The position numbers and the translations under genes are program-made. 64,000 bases of DNA from Ailurus styani (lineage: Eukaryota; Chordata; Mammalia; Carnivora; Ailuridae), in assembly GCA_002007465.1 (NCBI GenBank), contig LNAC01001223.1, forward strand, positions 124,001-188,000, read 5' to 3'. The notes under the pieces were generated by a model. That model was not told the DNA's origin and did not search any database. It worked only from the letters and a program-made list of their open reading frames with translations. Positions 13,891 through 26,745 of the stretch are shown here, in pieces; the first letter of the stretch is position 1, and each line of letters starts with the position of its first letter.

Positions 13891-16669
13891 TAGCATATAT
13901 AGATATTATTTTAATAATTTCAGATTTTTGTCTCATTTTCCATGAAAGCCTTTTGAAATTGGGAAACTCATTTCTTCTGTAATTACATTTTCACCCCTGA
14001 TTAATAATGCTAAGTCTTAAAATATATACAAAATTTTGAACCTGATGGTAACAGACTAATGTATTCTTCAGATTATCTTCCCTAATAATGCTGTAAATTC
14101 ACTGGCTTTACTTCAATTTTTAGTGATTATCAAAACTACTGAAGATAACTAAGTGCTAAGCTATAGTTCATTAAGGTTTCACAAATTGAATAAGGCCTAG
14201 AGTATGTTAGAGGAATAAAAATATCCATTCTCAGAGCCAGTGTTGGAAAATTTTGAATTGATATACCCTTAACAGGGGGCTCTGTATATGTCTATTTATA
14301 AGTAATGTTATATAAAAATGACTTTTCTTAAAAACAATTGAAAATATTATCAATCAAGCTATTCAATAAAAATAAAATAAATTGAATTTTATTCCAGAAA
14401 ATAAATATAATTATATTTGTGTTCATTTAAAATATCTTTTGATTATTAAGGACATTCATTAGATTATAGTTCTGATTTTTTATATAGCATAAATCTTATT
14501 TATTCCAATTTGAGGGTATACTTCAATAATTTAATGAGATAGCAAAGAAAATACAAAGAGGCCAGACCATCTTACAAAGAGCAATGTGGATAAAGTAACC
14601 AATATAAAAATGTGTTCTAACAGACAAATTTCTTTTATCAATATAAATATTAAAATACAAGTAGATTACCTTAACCAACAATTTACAACAAGGGAAGAAC
14701 AGACAGAAAGAGATTTGTATGATATTTGAAGATCTCATATTTCTTTCTGGAGTTACATATTTTATCCAGGTAGAAAATTTTGTTTGAAATAATTTTTTTA
14801 ATGTTCAATGGTTCTTTAGTTGAAATTATAACACGAAATACTATGCTTGATAACTGCTCCCACAGCCTAGTGAAACATTCAGAATTTCTGCCAGAGAAAC
14901 ATAATAAAGAACAAATGTTGTTCCCTTCATCTTAAAATACATTTAAGTAAGGCAATATGAGAAAGAAAAACATGAGTCTTCTTTAAAATAAGTCCAAAAC
15001 CCTACAAGTTTTAAGGATTTCTTTTTCTGTAAAAGAAAATAGCATATTTAGACTTTGAAGAACAGATTTTAGATAACTCCTAATACTCTAAGTAGACTTC
15101 TAAATCACTGAATTTTATTGAACATTAGAAAACCAAAAAAATCTCATCATGGTGAATATAACAAATACAGACTAAAATCAAAGTTGCATTACACTGGAGT
15201 AAAACTTATAGCTGCATGATATGGGAATCTTTATCAAAATTGAGTTTGGCAGCTTTGGCCTAATGTTTAGCTGAAAAACTGAAGGAACTTTCAGGCTCAG
15301 AATTCAAGAGCAATGTTTATGTATTATTCATCTTCATACCCCCCAAAGCCTAGCAAAGTACCTGGCACATAGTAACTCAGTGAAGGTTTGTTGCATGAGA
15401 TGAACAGAATACAAAGCTGGGAAAGAAAAGAGACCTCTAAAGAAGCAGACATTCATGTTCTTGGAAACTTTTTTTAGAAGTAGCCAATTTTTAGAATTGC
15501 TTTTCATTGTGCTCAGGGATATTTGGAAGAAATGAGCAGCTTTGTCTCACAGAGTTCATTGGTTTATTCTCTAATGAAAATTATAATCCTTCGTCTGTGG
15601 CTTCATAATTGGTTGCTGAGGAATGATTATAGATCAAAAACAAAAAGATTACATCCCTTTTCAAGAGCAAATAAGTAGCAAGAGCAGATGAAGTCTTGAG
15701 GAAACAAAGATGTTTCTTCATGAAAATATTTTAATGATAAAACTGCAGAGAGATAGTGAAACTACTAGTCTTTGTAAAATTTGCTAGATTTCTATCTTTG
15801 AAGAAAGGGGATTTTTCTTCCTCTTAAAGTTGACTCTGAGATATGAATACTCCATTTTTCTTCATAGACTGAGTAGAGGAAAAGTGAGTTTTGCAACCAG
15901 CGTTCTTCCACTCCTTCATTTAAGGCAGGGCAGTGAACGGCTGCCCCATCTGTGCACAGAATCTTTGTCAGGAAGCTTGATCTCCTGCACTGTTCTAATG
16001 ATATACTGTCCAAGGGAGACCTACCACAGAAAGCCAAAGGTGGATTCCCTACCTAGATGGAGAACCATTGCCCATCAAGCTGTCACTTCCCTGTGCCCAC
16101 AGCACCTCTCTTCCCACAGGACCTCTGGTGCAGTACAGTAATATTATAACCTATTGAAGCACCTTTATTCATAGGTTGATAAATGATATCCATTTTGATA
16201 TCATGTTATACTTGGGGAGAGGGAGATGTAAAAAGCATACCAGGTTCCTGCTCCATTTTTGAACCATTCCTACATTCATTTGGGAAAAGTTATCATGCTA
16301 GTCACAAAGATACCCCAATAAAAATGATACATTCCTTTGACCAAAGAAGGTTTTATTATTATAGTGGAAGACTCACAAGTAAAACAATGAAGACTGCAAT
16401 CCTCTGTAGTATCAGGGACTCAAGTACAGCAAAAAGCAAATCAAATCTGACCCGTAGTGATAGGCACCTGTCTTGTCTTAATTTTGGCCTTCCACACTCC
16501 AGCTACCCCTCGACTCTGACACTTCTGTCTTCAAACAATTCCCTAGTGTCATTGGTTCCCTCCATCAGTTGTTTAAAAACAATGAAAACAAAAGAAATAT
16601 AAATATCCACCAAAAAGGAGGGAGGGGAAAGCATAGTGGTCCCCTTGAGTCTTTACAAAATACCCATTT

Positions 16670-16765
16670 AATATCCAAATATGAAGTAAATCCACTGAAC
16701 TGTGTACCTTAAGATGGTGAATTTTATAATATGTGAATTGTATCTTAATAAAGTGATAAGGAAAA
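16670..16765 (+). mobile_element. Old LINE-1 3' end fragment
   Basis: ACTGTGTACCTTAAGATGGTG, TTTTATAATATGTGAATTGTAT and CTTAATAAAGTGAT resemble the terminal segment of ancient L1 3' UTRs. Short and diverged. Confidence 0.7.
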
Positions 16766-17260
16766 CACAAGGAAATATATCACATAAATTTATTTTTTGC
16801 TAAGGACCATTGTTCCTTTCAATAAATAGAAATTGCCTTTTATCACAATAATTGATAGCCACCTAAATTTCTAGTACTGTTTTGATTTGGGTTCTCATAT
16901 AGGAAACAAAACTTCTTTGATGTTTCTAAATAACCTTACTTTGACACGGATGACTATAGTTTTATTTTCAGAACACTTTCCCCTTTATACATTAGTTTGT
17001 TTTTTCTCTAGGAAGTCTACCTAAAAAACATCAGCTTTTGCAAGTAGATGCAAAACTGGGTGAATGACTTCAGCCACATCTCATTCAGCCATATCATTTA
17101 TCTTCTGAGAAAAAATGTCTTCTCTTCAGCGAAACAACAGGGGCAGACTAGATTCAAAGATTTTAGGAATCCTCAAATATAACTCCACAGTAGAAAGTTT
17201 ATGACACTCAATTCAAACCTCTGAAACTTTAAGACAGCGTTGTGGGGTTTTTTTGTTTTG

Positions 17261-17279
17261 TGTGTGTGTGTGTGTGTGT
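17261..17279. repeat. (TG)n microsatellite
   Basis: Nineteen bases of alternating TG after a T-rich stretch. Confidence 0.95.
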
Positions 17280-17903
17280 AAGATAATGCGAGAACCCTTG
17301 AGCTGTGACAGGGAGGATCAATATGAAAGGAATAGAAAAGGAACAAAAAAGGAAATCAATGCCCAGTTGCACAGCAACACCCAGCAACTCTAATATTTAG
17401 GCTGAAAGTTTTTATTCTTCTCATGTCTCAACTAATGACAAGGGGGTTAATTAATTACCATGGGGGGAAAACGAAACGGAGTTCTCCTACCTTTGCTAAT
17501 GCAGCACCCTAACTGCTCTTAATACAAAGGGAGGCAGCATTTCACTGTTCATTAACCATCCTAATTATGGTTTCTCAATCACTTCAGCCATGTCTGCACT
17601 CCCAAGTTATAGAACACCAATAGAAAAGTTTGGACTTAAGCTTGTGAGGAGTGGCTCTGTAGAGGCATCACCACAGTGAGAAAACAAAAAGGGAAACTGG
17701 GCTTCAGAACCTCGTCTTTATAACCCGTGCTTTTAGTTGAGTTTTATAATAATCAGAGAATCAGAATTCCAGGCTTAGAGAAAGAGAATCTAAAAAGTTT
17801 ACCTAATACAATCACCCATCTGACGCCAAACTTTTGCCTTGTGAATCTCGCTTATTATATGCCACTTGACATTCAATTTCACAGAAATCAAAGTTAGGGC
17901 TAA

Positions 17904-17929
17904 AACAACAACAACAACAACAACAACAA
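17904..17929. repeat. (ACA)n microsatellite
   Basis: Eight or nine ACA/AAC units. Confidence 0.95.
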
Positions 17930-18879
17930 TGGACCCTGAAACTAACGGAAAGAAATATAAGTAGGCAAAGGGTTTGTATATTTCTGCCATCTTGAAATAG
18001 GGTAAACTTTTGATTATGAAGTTAACAACTTCTATCTTTTCAAATCATTGAGCAGCTTTTATATGAAATTAAATTGCAGAAACTTGAAAGAGGATTTTGC
18101 ATAGATGAAAGAATGTTTTAAAAAATCTTAAGGCAAAATGGCACTTTATATCAGTTTAATATATTTACAAAGCTTAATTTATCATAGTAAACAAGTTTTC
18201 CTTTCATCATGGGTCTTATCTAAATGAAGTCAGAATTTGGTTATATGCAGAGAGGAGGGCATTTTGCCAGCATAGGTCTTCTTTTAATTTTCAGGTTTAA
18301 CACAAGTTAGTAGACTCTGGTCTATAGTTTAAGATGTCAAGACAAAAACAACTCAATATTAACTACTCTCTCAGGGAGTTAGGACTGGGTCTTTATACCT
18401 TCCAGTCCTTTCAACATCTGCTTCTGCTTTCTCTCCACTTTATTTTCCCAGGGAATTGGTCAAGATCACAAAACAAAAGCCATCACCATTATGTAGGAAA
18501 ATTTATAGAGTCAGCTTGGTGGATTGATGATTTCTAGTCCATTAAAGTGCAGTGCTAGTTTTTTGTTTTCAGGTATATGCTGTAACCTTTCATCATTTTT
18601 AAACTTGCTAACTTAAATAATAATAAAACAAAAAAGAACATGAAGGAGGAGGTGGTTATAAAAGTTCTTACCCAGAGGAAACCAAATTCTTTTTTGTTGT
18701 TCAAAAATGTCCATGATATTGAAAAACAAAAATAAAATTATATCAATGAGAAATTTGCACTAATATGCCTTATTTTGGATCAGAAAATACTCATGAATAT
18801 TATGCGACCACCTTAGTGGATAATGACCTAAAATGTTTTTTATTTTAAGACCATAATGCAAATGGTTGTGGAAAGAACT

Positions 18880-19140
18880 ACCAAAGGAACTATTTATAGT
18901 GCTCAGATCATGACTGTGAAACCAAGCCATGTGGGTTCATATCCAGTGCTGCCACTTACCAGCTGTAGGACCTTGGACAAGTTACTTAACTTCCCTAAGT
19001 TTCAGTTCAGTCGCTTCTCTTGTAACACAGGGATACCAATAGTACCTACTTGGTAGGACTGAATGAGTTAATATATGTACGATGGGTAAGTGCTATACAC
19101 ATTTGCTACCATTATTATTGCTGCAAAGCTCTTTCTAGAC
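18880..19140 (+). mobile_element. MIR SINE relic, nearly full length
   Basis: TGGGTTCATATCCAGTGCTGCC, CTGTAGGACCTTGGACAAGTTAC, TAACTTCCCTAAGTTTCAGTT and GACTGAATGAGTTAATATATG form the ordered tRNA-head, core and tail of MIR. Confidence 0.88.
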
Positions 19141-19239
19141 TCTGAAGCCCTACAGAAAATCTAGGTAATATTATTACCACAATATTAAAATGTTATGTAA
19201 TTTAATACCAAAGAAGAAGGTATAAAGGATTATTTTGCA

Positions 19240-19390
19240 GAAAGACATAGAGGGGAAGGATGAGGAAGGAGGAAAGTGGGGAGGTAGGGGAGAGAGAGGG
19301 GAGGGAATTAGGGAGACAGAGGGGATGAGGAGAGGAGGATGAAAGAGGAGAAAGAAGGGGATGAGGGAAGTTGATGAGGGGAGTCAGAAT
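19240..19390. repeat. Polypurine (GA/GGA)-rich tract
   Basis: About 150 bp almost free of pyrimidines on the plus strand, dominated by GGAG, GAGG and GGGA. Confidence 0.92.
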
Positions 19391-20089
19391 GAATTAAATT
19401 GGGAATCTCCATGAGCCTCTGGCTGATGTTTGAAGGACAGATGGATGCCCACTATTAAGGAAATATACTCAGTAAGTGAGAAATAACACAGTTCTGATTA
19501 TGCTGCATGTCTGAACTTTTTAGTTAAAGACAAATACACTAAATGCTGTGTCCGTGATGACTAGAAGTCTAGTGTTTCTCAAGACATTGTTAAATCCATA
19601 AGTTCATGTAATGTATTAATGCTCACATCTTTCTCTCATCTTCTCTTTACTCCCCAACATGGTGGCATGATCAACAATTATTTTTCATGTAGAATGACCA
19701 ACTGTTTAGCCACAGTAGAAAAATCATGGCAAATAATACTACCACTTTTTACACCTAAAAAGAAATACATAAATAAGTAAAGACATTCTTATTGAGTGCG
19801 GCAGCAATAGGATCTCCTTGCCCCAATCCCTTTCTGCAACATTGTTCAAATCCTCCCCAAAGCTGTGCTTACAAGTGCCACAGAAATAGATGCATTCATT
19901 TTATTTCAGGGGGTACTTACAGCTTTAGGAGTAGAGGCAGGGAATCATTTCTTTGACTTGAAATTACGTTTAAGGTCACCTAATATAGACCCCTTATTGT
20001 TGCTGTTACTACTTTGAATATAATCACCTTTCCTGCCTCACCTCTGAATAGCATGACCCTGATACTGCAGTGACAGGCACAGAACACAA

Positions 20090-20395
20090 TGGGGTCCCCT
20101 GAAAAAGCCATGCCCCTTGTCAACTCCATTCCTTTGCGTGTGCATCTCCCTCAGCCTGGGAACTTGCAATCCTAACAAACTTCATTGAGTCCAACTTGCA
20201 CGCTCTCTGGGAAAACTCTCTTCAATGCTGTCCTTCTTAAACTTTTCCCTCCCACCATCACCCACTATGTCCTATAATTACCAGTTCTTTCTTCTGTTTT
20301 TCCTAGGAGACTATGGACTTATTCAGGGCAGAACTTATTTCTTGACATTTTTTTTCTTACTTTCCAGTAAATGTTTATCAAACAGATGAAGGCAT
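20090..20395 (+). mobile_element. LINE L2 relic (3' end)
   Basis: CT-rich sequence ends with GGAGACTATGGACTTATTCAGGGCAG and AGTAAATGTTTATCAAACAGATG, similar to the terminal L2 region. Confidence 0.6.
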
Positions 20396-20510
20396 TCCAA
20401 CTGCTTCTCTTATAAATAAGGAAACTGAGATCAGGGGAATTAAACAGCTTGTCTAGGGGCATTCAGATTTACAGCAGAGACCCGAGGCAGGTTCTACTCC
20501 TCAGTGAAAA
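20396..20510. mobile_element. MIR SINE relic (partial)
   Basis: ATAAGGAAACTGAGATCAGG, TTGTCTAGGGGCATTCAG and GACCCGAGGCAGGTTCTACTC. Confidence 0.7.
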
Positions 20511-20819
20511 TGAGCTTTTTTGGGTACTTCATGTGGATTTAATTTCTAGAAATTCCATTACATATAAAATATGAGAAGAATGTGCAGACATTATAACCAC
20601 CTTCCCTCTTCATCACTGCTCACCTTCTCCTAATTGCCTTCATAGAGACCAATTTTGGAAAAAGAAGAAAGGATTCATACAAATAAAACAACTTGTGAAA
20701 AAATGCAGTGTTATTAAATGACTGACAGGTAGGTCGTGAGTTTAAAGTTCACAGAACTGAGGGGCCACTTCTGTGTGCTATGTGCCTGCTTTGTACAGAA
20801 AGGCAAAGAAGCCAGGTAG

Positions 20820-21020
20820 GCGCCTGACACATAGACATTGTCATAAAAACCTTATGAGTAGATGTTAATATTCTCATCTTAAGTAAGAGAAAACCAAGTC
20901 CACAAGAGGTGAAGTCACTGGTTCAGAGTCAAGGAGCACAGCAACTAATTGGCAGAGTCCAAATATGAATGAGCTTGTTTTCCTTGACTTCCAACGCTCT
21001 CCCCAGCATCTGATACTGTT
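20820..21020. mobile_element. MIR SINE relic
   Basis: AAAACCTTATGAGTAGATGTTA, AGAAAACCAAGTCCACAAGAGG, TGGCAGAGTCCAAATATGAATG and ACTTCCAACGCTCTCCCC. Confidence 0.72.
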
Positions 21021-22489
21021 TCCCTCTACATGAACACATCACTCTGGCCCTAAAACTCCAACTCCATTTTAATATCAAAATAAAACTCAAAAAACAGCCT
21101 TTCTTTTAGTTCTTGCTACAGTTTCTTTGAAGTTGAAAGCTTGTTTTGGCTCTAGAAATACTTCAGTATTAATTGTTTCCTGAGAGCTTTGAGCTCCACA
21201 TGGGAGCAGGTGGAAAGATGACTTGGACCAGTAATGGTCAAGGGCCAATTAGTTATGGTGAACTTGTGTGAGAACAGGGATTGAGAAACAAAACTGGAAT
21301 TATAAGACATTCCCTCAAGGTGAGTATGACTCCCAGAAGAAAAAAAGATAAAAGATTCAAGTATAAAAGATAGGGAATTTAACACTGGTAAGGAAAATAT
21401 TTGATATTTTTTTAAAAAAGTGGGGACAGAATATTTTAAAAGTTCAAATAAAAATTAACTTTGAAACTTGAAAATTTGGTTTGGTTGCAGTTTGAGTCCT
21501 AATAAGTATAGAAGTTCAAAAAGGATAAAAGACTCTAAACACATAGAAACACTCTGGTCGGATATGTGTTTCTTCTAAGGTGGGCTGCTGTTTCTTTGGG
21601 TCCTATTAGATTTTCGTGCAAGATTCAGAATGGTAGCCAGCTGGGAAGGGACTCTATACTTTTATCACTCACTTGGTGAAGCTGGTTCTTAGCTATAAAC
21701 CAAAAGACAAAAACAAACACACACACAAAACCAAAAAAACAAAAAACAAAAAAAACTTCTCAGATTGGCAACTGGCAGGCCTGTCTTTACTATAAAAACT
21801 GTAGCAGGAGTTTAATCAGTAGGTAGTTTTGTGTTAAATCTGAGGGGGTCTGTATTAAAATGGATTCACTTCTGTAATGTCTAGAGAGATAATAACAGTC
21901 TATTTTCTGAGAGAAAAGTTCTGAAATAAGGCTTCACTGCTGATACATCAGGTGGGATGTCAACTGAGAAAAGCATCTCTTTTTACAGAAAGACATTCTT
22001 TGTTCTGTTCTCTCATGTTGCTCGTACTAGCAATTGTGATCACAACAAAGAGCATCTGTGAACTGTAAATTTAGTGAGAAATCAATCCAGACACACACCT
22101 TGGCTAATCATGTGCTGCATGCCCAGAGGTGGGCTTGCTACCATGTGGCCAACAGCACACGGAGAAGGCATAAACACCTGACCAGGAGAAGCTTATATTC
22201 TAATACAGGGAATGATCAGAATAAAAGAAAAGGCAATATAGTAAGTGTTAATGACAAGTTTTCTTTTTTCTTCCTTTAGTATTGTTTATTTTACTGAATT
22301 CAACCAAGTCCTATGGATTTGACCAATGACAGGGGTGGGAAGAAGCCAGGGTTTCATTGAGTCCTAATACAGACATTTTTTTTTCACATTTTAACATCTC
22401 CCAAATTGATGTGCATCTTAAAAGTGATGGCATGTATTTGATGAAATAGCTACTAAGATGTCTAAGCATGTGTATCAGGGACTCTGCGA

Positions 22490-22690
22490 AGCATTTCACA
22501 CATATCAATTTATTTTTATTTTTAATTACATAGGAGGTATGTACTATGATTATTTCCTTTGCAGAGATGAAAAAAGTAAAATAGAGAGGATCAGTTATAA
22601 GGTCACATAGCTTGATTCAGGGGCCAGCCATAGGCACACAGACTCCAGTGCCTATGCCCTTAGGCACTGTGCCACACTATTCCCACTGTT
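22490..22690. mobile_element. MIR SINE relic
   Basis: ATAGGAGGTATGTACTATGATTA, AGGTCACATAGCTTGATTCAGG, ACAGACTCCAGTGCCTATGC and GCACTGTGCCACACTATTC. Confidence 0.75.
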
Positions 22691-23128
22691 AGCTCAATGA
22701 GCAGAGGGCCCTGAATGGCAGTCGAAGGGTTTGGACTCAATATGAAACATGTACTTAAGGAAATGGGTAATGCCTTTCTCACCCAACCCCCAGTCTTACA
22801 GTACCAGCAGATTCTATTTTGGGATTATAAACTTATCCTTTCATTCCCATGAAGGAAATTGGTTCATTTGGCCCAGTATAAAAAAGGTTGTTACTACTTT
22901 TAATTTTACGAAGTCATTTTTTTTCTCATTCCATTACACAAACTACCATAATTTGCTCAAAATTAAAAAAAATATTATCTCATGTGGCTCATGTGTCAGC
23001 AATATTTAAAAATGAAGGTTTTTCCCTGGTCTATTTTACTCTTCAACTTTACATAAAAAATGAAAACAGATCTCTGTCAAACTACTTTCTTACTTCAGAA
23101 AGTTGTAGTGCATTCAAAGCTGGGAAAA

Positions 23129-23130
<2 letters not shown>

Positions 23131-23164
<34 letters not shown>
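23131..23164. repeat. (GT)17 microsatellite
   Basis: Thirty-four uninterrupted bases of GT. The open frames crossing it are spurious. Confidence 0.99.
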
Positions 23165-23165
<1 letters not shown>

Positions 23166-23714
23166 TAGTTTCTTATTTTTATCTGTGTAATGCTCTAATG
23201 CATGTCCATTCTCATGAGTTTACACATAAATTATAAACTAATTGAAAGCAGAAATGACAAGTGGTTTTGCATTATGAATGCCTGTAGGTTTATGAAACAT
23301 TTAGTAATGAAGGCTTTAGCCCTACATTCAGGTCTCACTTTGGCACACATGATCAAATATACCAAAAGCCTATTCCTAGGGAAAATAGAAATATTCTCGT
23401 CTGTGGTTACTTTTTTTGATGACAACTTCGTCCTTTTATAAAGAAATATAATATTTACCATTGGAAATGAAGAAATGGTCTATGGAGAGAAGAAATGTCA
23501 TAGGAAGCATGTCAGGAAAACCACTGGGTTTCCCCAGGGATAAGCAGTGTAAACTGGCACCCATGACATTTTCACAGAAATTTTTAGCATAAATATTGAT
23601 CTAGTTGAAGACTTAGGTTTCTGGACCCTGTAAATCAGGCCACAGTAAGAAGCAAACAGTAAAATATTTCCGTCTTTAGAGCAGGTGGTTTAAGGTAGAG
23701 TGTCCTTTTAACAA

Positions 23715-23870
23715 TAAGGACATATGTGGCCTGGCTCAGACCTGTGGCAGGTACATGTATGACCTTGAGCAAGTCACTCCTTTCTCAACTCCTGTTCTTT
23801 GCCTCTGAGATGGAAAGTTCAACCACATGCTCTCTGTGGTCTATTTCAGCTCTCAGCACTTAAAAAGATG
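23715..23870 (+). mobile_element. MIR SINE relic (partial)
   Basis: TGTATGACCTTGAGCAAGTCAC and CTTTGCCTCTGAGATGGAAAG match the MIR core. Confidence 0.68.
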
Positions 23871-25188
23871 ATGTAAACAATATTTTTTAATGTGTCTATA
23901 TATATATGTCTTTGCACTGTCTTGATATACTTCATTACTCATGAAGGAAATAACATATCTTTTTCTGTTACCTGTCTCACTAGAGTGTTGTGAGGATTTT
24001 AGCCTTCTAGACAAAGGTGCCACATACATGCTATTATTAAAACAGAAGGACAGGACACCGATATCTGGAATGTTTCAGATAAGAGGCTCATTATCATCTG
24101 TATAGACAGGAGATGTGAGAGTGTTGCCATGAGCACAGGAAGAAAATCTCAGCCCATCTGGATGCTAAATGGTGGAGGACACTTGAGCGCCGAAGTAAAA
24201 GATAATACACATCCACAAATGGCAGCAAGGACGTTGGGACTGGGTTTTGTGATGAGAACAAAATAGGTCAAAGGTAGGCCTTCTGAGAATCAGTTTCTCA
24301 CTCTGCTCTGATCCAACAAAAAGACTGCTCTTCAGACTAGTTTTAATGTATGTGTTTAAGATAACACTACTAGAAGAGGTAGTGATGATTAATTTGAAAC
24401 TAGGTGTTGGATAATTATTTATGTCTATTTGTAAGTCAGCTGTTAGGAACTTAGAAGAAAGTGTGCAGTTGTGACTATGTTTAAAGGAGGTTATTGTCTC
24501 AACTCAGGTATAAAATCTATAATGTATCTGAAGTACAGTATTGTTATTGGGCATTATTTTTATGGGGAACTGCAACTTGGAGACCAAATTGGGAGATGGT
24601 TTCACATCTTCTCTGACGTTGTAACTTTTCTTGCTAGTGACCACTGGCATGTGTCTGTGTAGGGGTCTGGACCAGTGGGGATGGAGCAAATACGACCAGT
24701 CAACAGTGAATCAATGCTATAGAAAAGGAGGGCCTTATCTATATAACCAAGAGAGAAGGCTGTTTCCATGTCATTCACTTCTCACAATACAAAGGATTGT
24801 GGCACCAGTGTGTAGAAGTGAGAGCATCTCCAATTCTAACCTTGTTATTTGCATATTTAAAAAATTTGAATGTGTACGAATCGATTTACACTCCCCTCGT
24901 TGTTCTTCCTGTCTCCAGTTTCTCCTTTATTTCCATTATATACATTGGTGACAGAATAATTTTCCAATAAAGTAACATGCAAGTGTGCTCTGTATTCTCA
25001 TCATATTGTAAAACACTTTTGGCATAGGACTGATTACATTTTATTATAATTTTTCATTGACATGTCTGTTCAGTGAGGGAACATACTTAACACAATTTGT
25101 TAATAAATGCAAAAAGTCACCTCTCTACAAAATCTTTCATCGGCTATGTAAAAATAGTGCAACTTTTGAGCTGTATTTATTGAAACAC

Positions 25189-25191
<3 letters not shown>

Positions 25192-25227
<36 letters not shown>
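25192..25227. repeat. (AC)18 microsatellite followed by TGTGTGT
   Basis: An uninterrupted AC run directly followed by TGTGTGT, which can pair back with the AC strand. Confidence 0.98.
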
Positions 25228-25229
<2 letters not shown>

Positions 25230-25254
25230 TGTGTCCTGAAATTCATACATATAT

Positions 25255-25410
25255 ACATACATATTCCCTAATTCTCATAGCAACACATTTTACAGATGAG
25301 AGACTGATAGAGTTATATTATCATGCAAGAATACAGCCATACCAAGTACTCAAATCAGAATACAAATTTGTCTGAGTCCAAAGCCCATATTCATTTTCTT
25401 TCCACCATTA
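25255..25410. mobile_element. MIR SINE relic (partial)
   Basis: ATTCTCATAGCAACACATTTTAC, ATGAGAGACTGATAGAG and CTGAGTCCAAAGCCCATATTC. Confidence 0.6.
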
Positions 25411-25584
25411 ATCCACCCATCCTTGCCAATGGTGAGTCTGGCAATGAAAGCTCATTACAATTCTTGGCCCTCTTTACTTGCCTGACTTCATTTCACTCAA
25501 CTCTCCACAAGAAACAAATTGCTCCATCACAGCAAGTGTCCTTAGTGCTTCCCCTGCCTCTACATATACTTTACTATACAAACA

Positions 25585-25715
25585 TAGCAACAGGATGTCT
25601 TGTTAAAATGCAGATTCTGATTCAGTAGGCTTGGGATAGCACCTAAAACTCCACATTTCTACAAGCTCCCAGGGATGCTAATGTTGCTGTTCTGTAGTAC
25701 ACACTTTGAACATAA
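25585..25715. mobile_element. MER5A (hAT-Charlie DNA transposon) relic
   Basis: TAAAATGCAGATTCTGATTC, TAAAACTCCACATTTCTACAAG and CTCCCAGGGATGCTAATG form the near-palindromic MER5A layout. Confidence 0.8.
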
Positions 25716-25739
25716 AAGTACAGAGCATCCTTGAATGCA

Positions 25740-26045
25740 CCTTCTATCCTTCACTCCGCAAAATGCTACTCACTCTCTTTCTTCCTAGTTCCACTACCAA
25801 AACCATCTTTCTTCAATGCTGTTCCCAGCTCCACATCTCACTCTGATCTTTGCTAAATCCCAACAGCTCTCTATCAGTATTTGGGATTAACAACTTGGTG
25901 TTCTTTTTATTATTTTTGCATGTATATATTTGATTTTGCCTGCTAGACTTCTTGGAAGTAAAGGTTTCTTATAGCTTCTTTATTCCTCCCAGTAGTTAGC
26001 ATAGTGTTTTGTAGTGCTTTGGTGGATAATTATTGGTTCTTCCTC
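25740..26045 (+). mobile_element. LINE L2 relic (3' end)
   Basis: A pyrimidine-rich segment is followed by the decayed L2 tail text CTAGACTTCTTGGAAGTAAAGG and TTAGCATAGTGTTTTGTAGTGC. Diverged. Confidence 0.6.
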
Positions 26046-26745
26046 CCTGTTCAGAAACCCCTTTCCATAGTAACTTCCCTCTTTCCAATCCAAGGAAGGA
26101 CAAAGATGTATATGGGTGGACTGTTAGCAGCTATGTCCTCATCTGTGTCTCCATAACAAAACAAATTAACTGGAGTTCAGAGTTTGTTCTCTGGCATTTG
26201 GAAATTGACTGAAAAAATAATTTGGTCTCTTTCTTCAAGAGGATGCTCTGTTAACGGATATGTGATCAGAGGCCATATTTTCTGTATGTGGCTGGGAGAA
26301 ACAAAAGAAGTTGGCCTAACAAGGGGAAAAAATGAGGTCTGTCCAGATAAAAACACAAGGATGAAAACTTCAAAGAGGATGTCAGGAAATCCAGACAACA
26401 GTTCTTGAAGCACACCTGTATTGTTAGCCTTTGGCTCTATCATAGATAATTTATAATAAATAAAGCAAAGTCCTCTTTTTCCCCCCTTAAGCAAACTGTA
26501 GGAGCTGTAATTACTTACAATCAGTCTAATATGTATATGGTATTGATAATGTTAATGCTGACTCTGATGCATGTCAAATGAATCATATACATTGGTTTAT
26601 TTGGTGCCATCTTAGGGGTTGCTGAAATGAAAACTGGAGGATGATGCTCTGTAATACATTACCCTAAACCAATGATGTTTCTTAAATTAAGGTCTTCAGA
26701 GCACCTGTATCAAAGTCACCTGAACTGCTCTTTTAAAATAGACAT

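Noticed and set aside
24471..24951. Overlapping frames of 61-106 residues on both strands
   Set aside because: No coherent domain, conserved motif or splice signals; frames on both strands suggest random openness.
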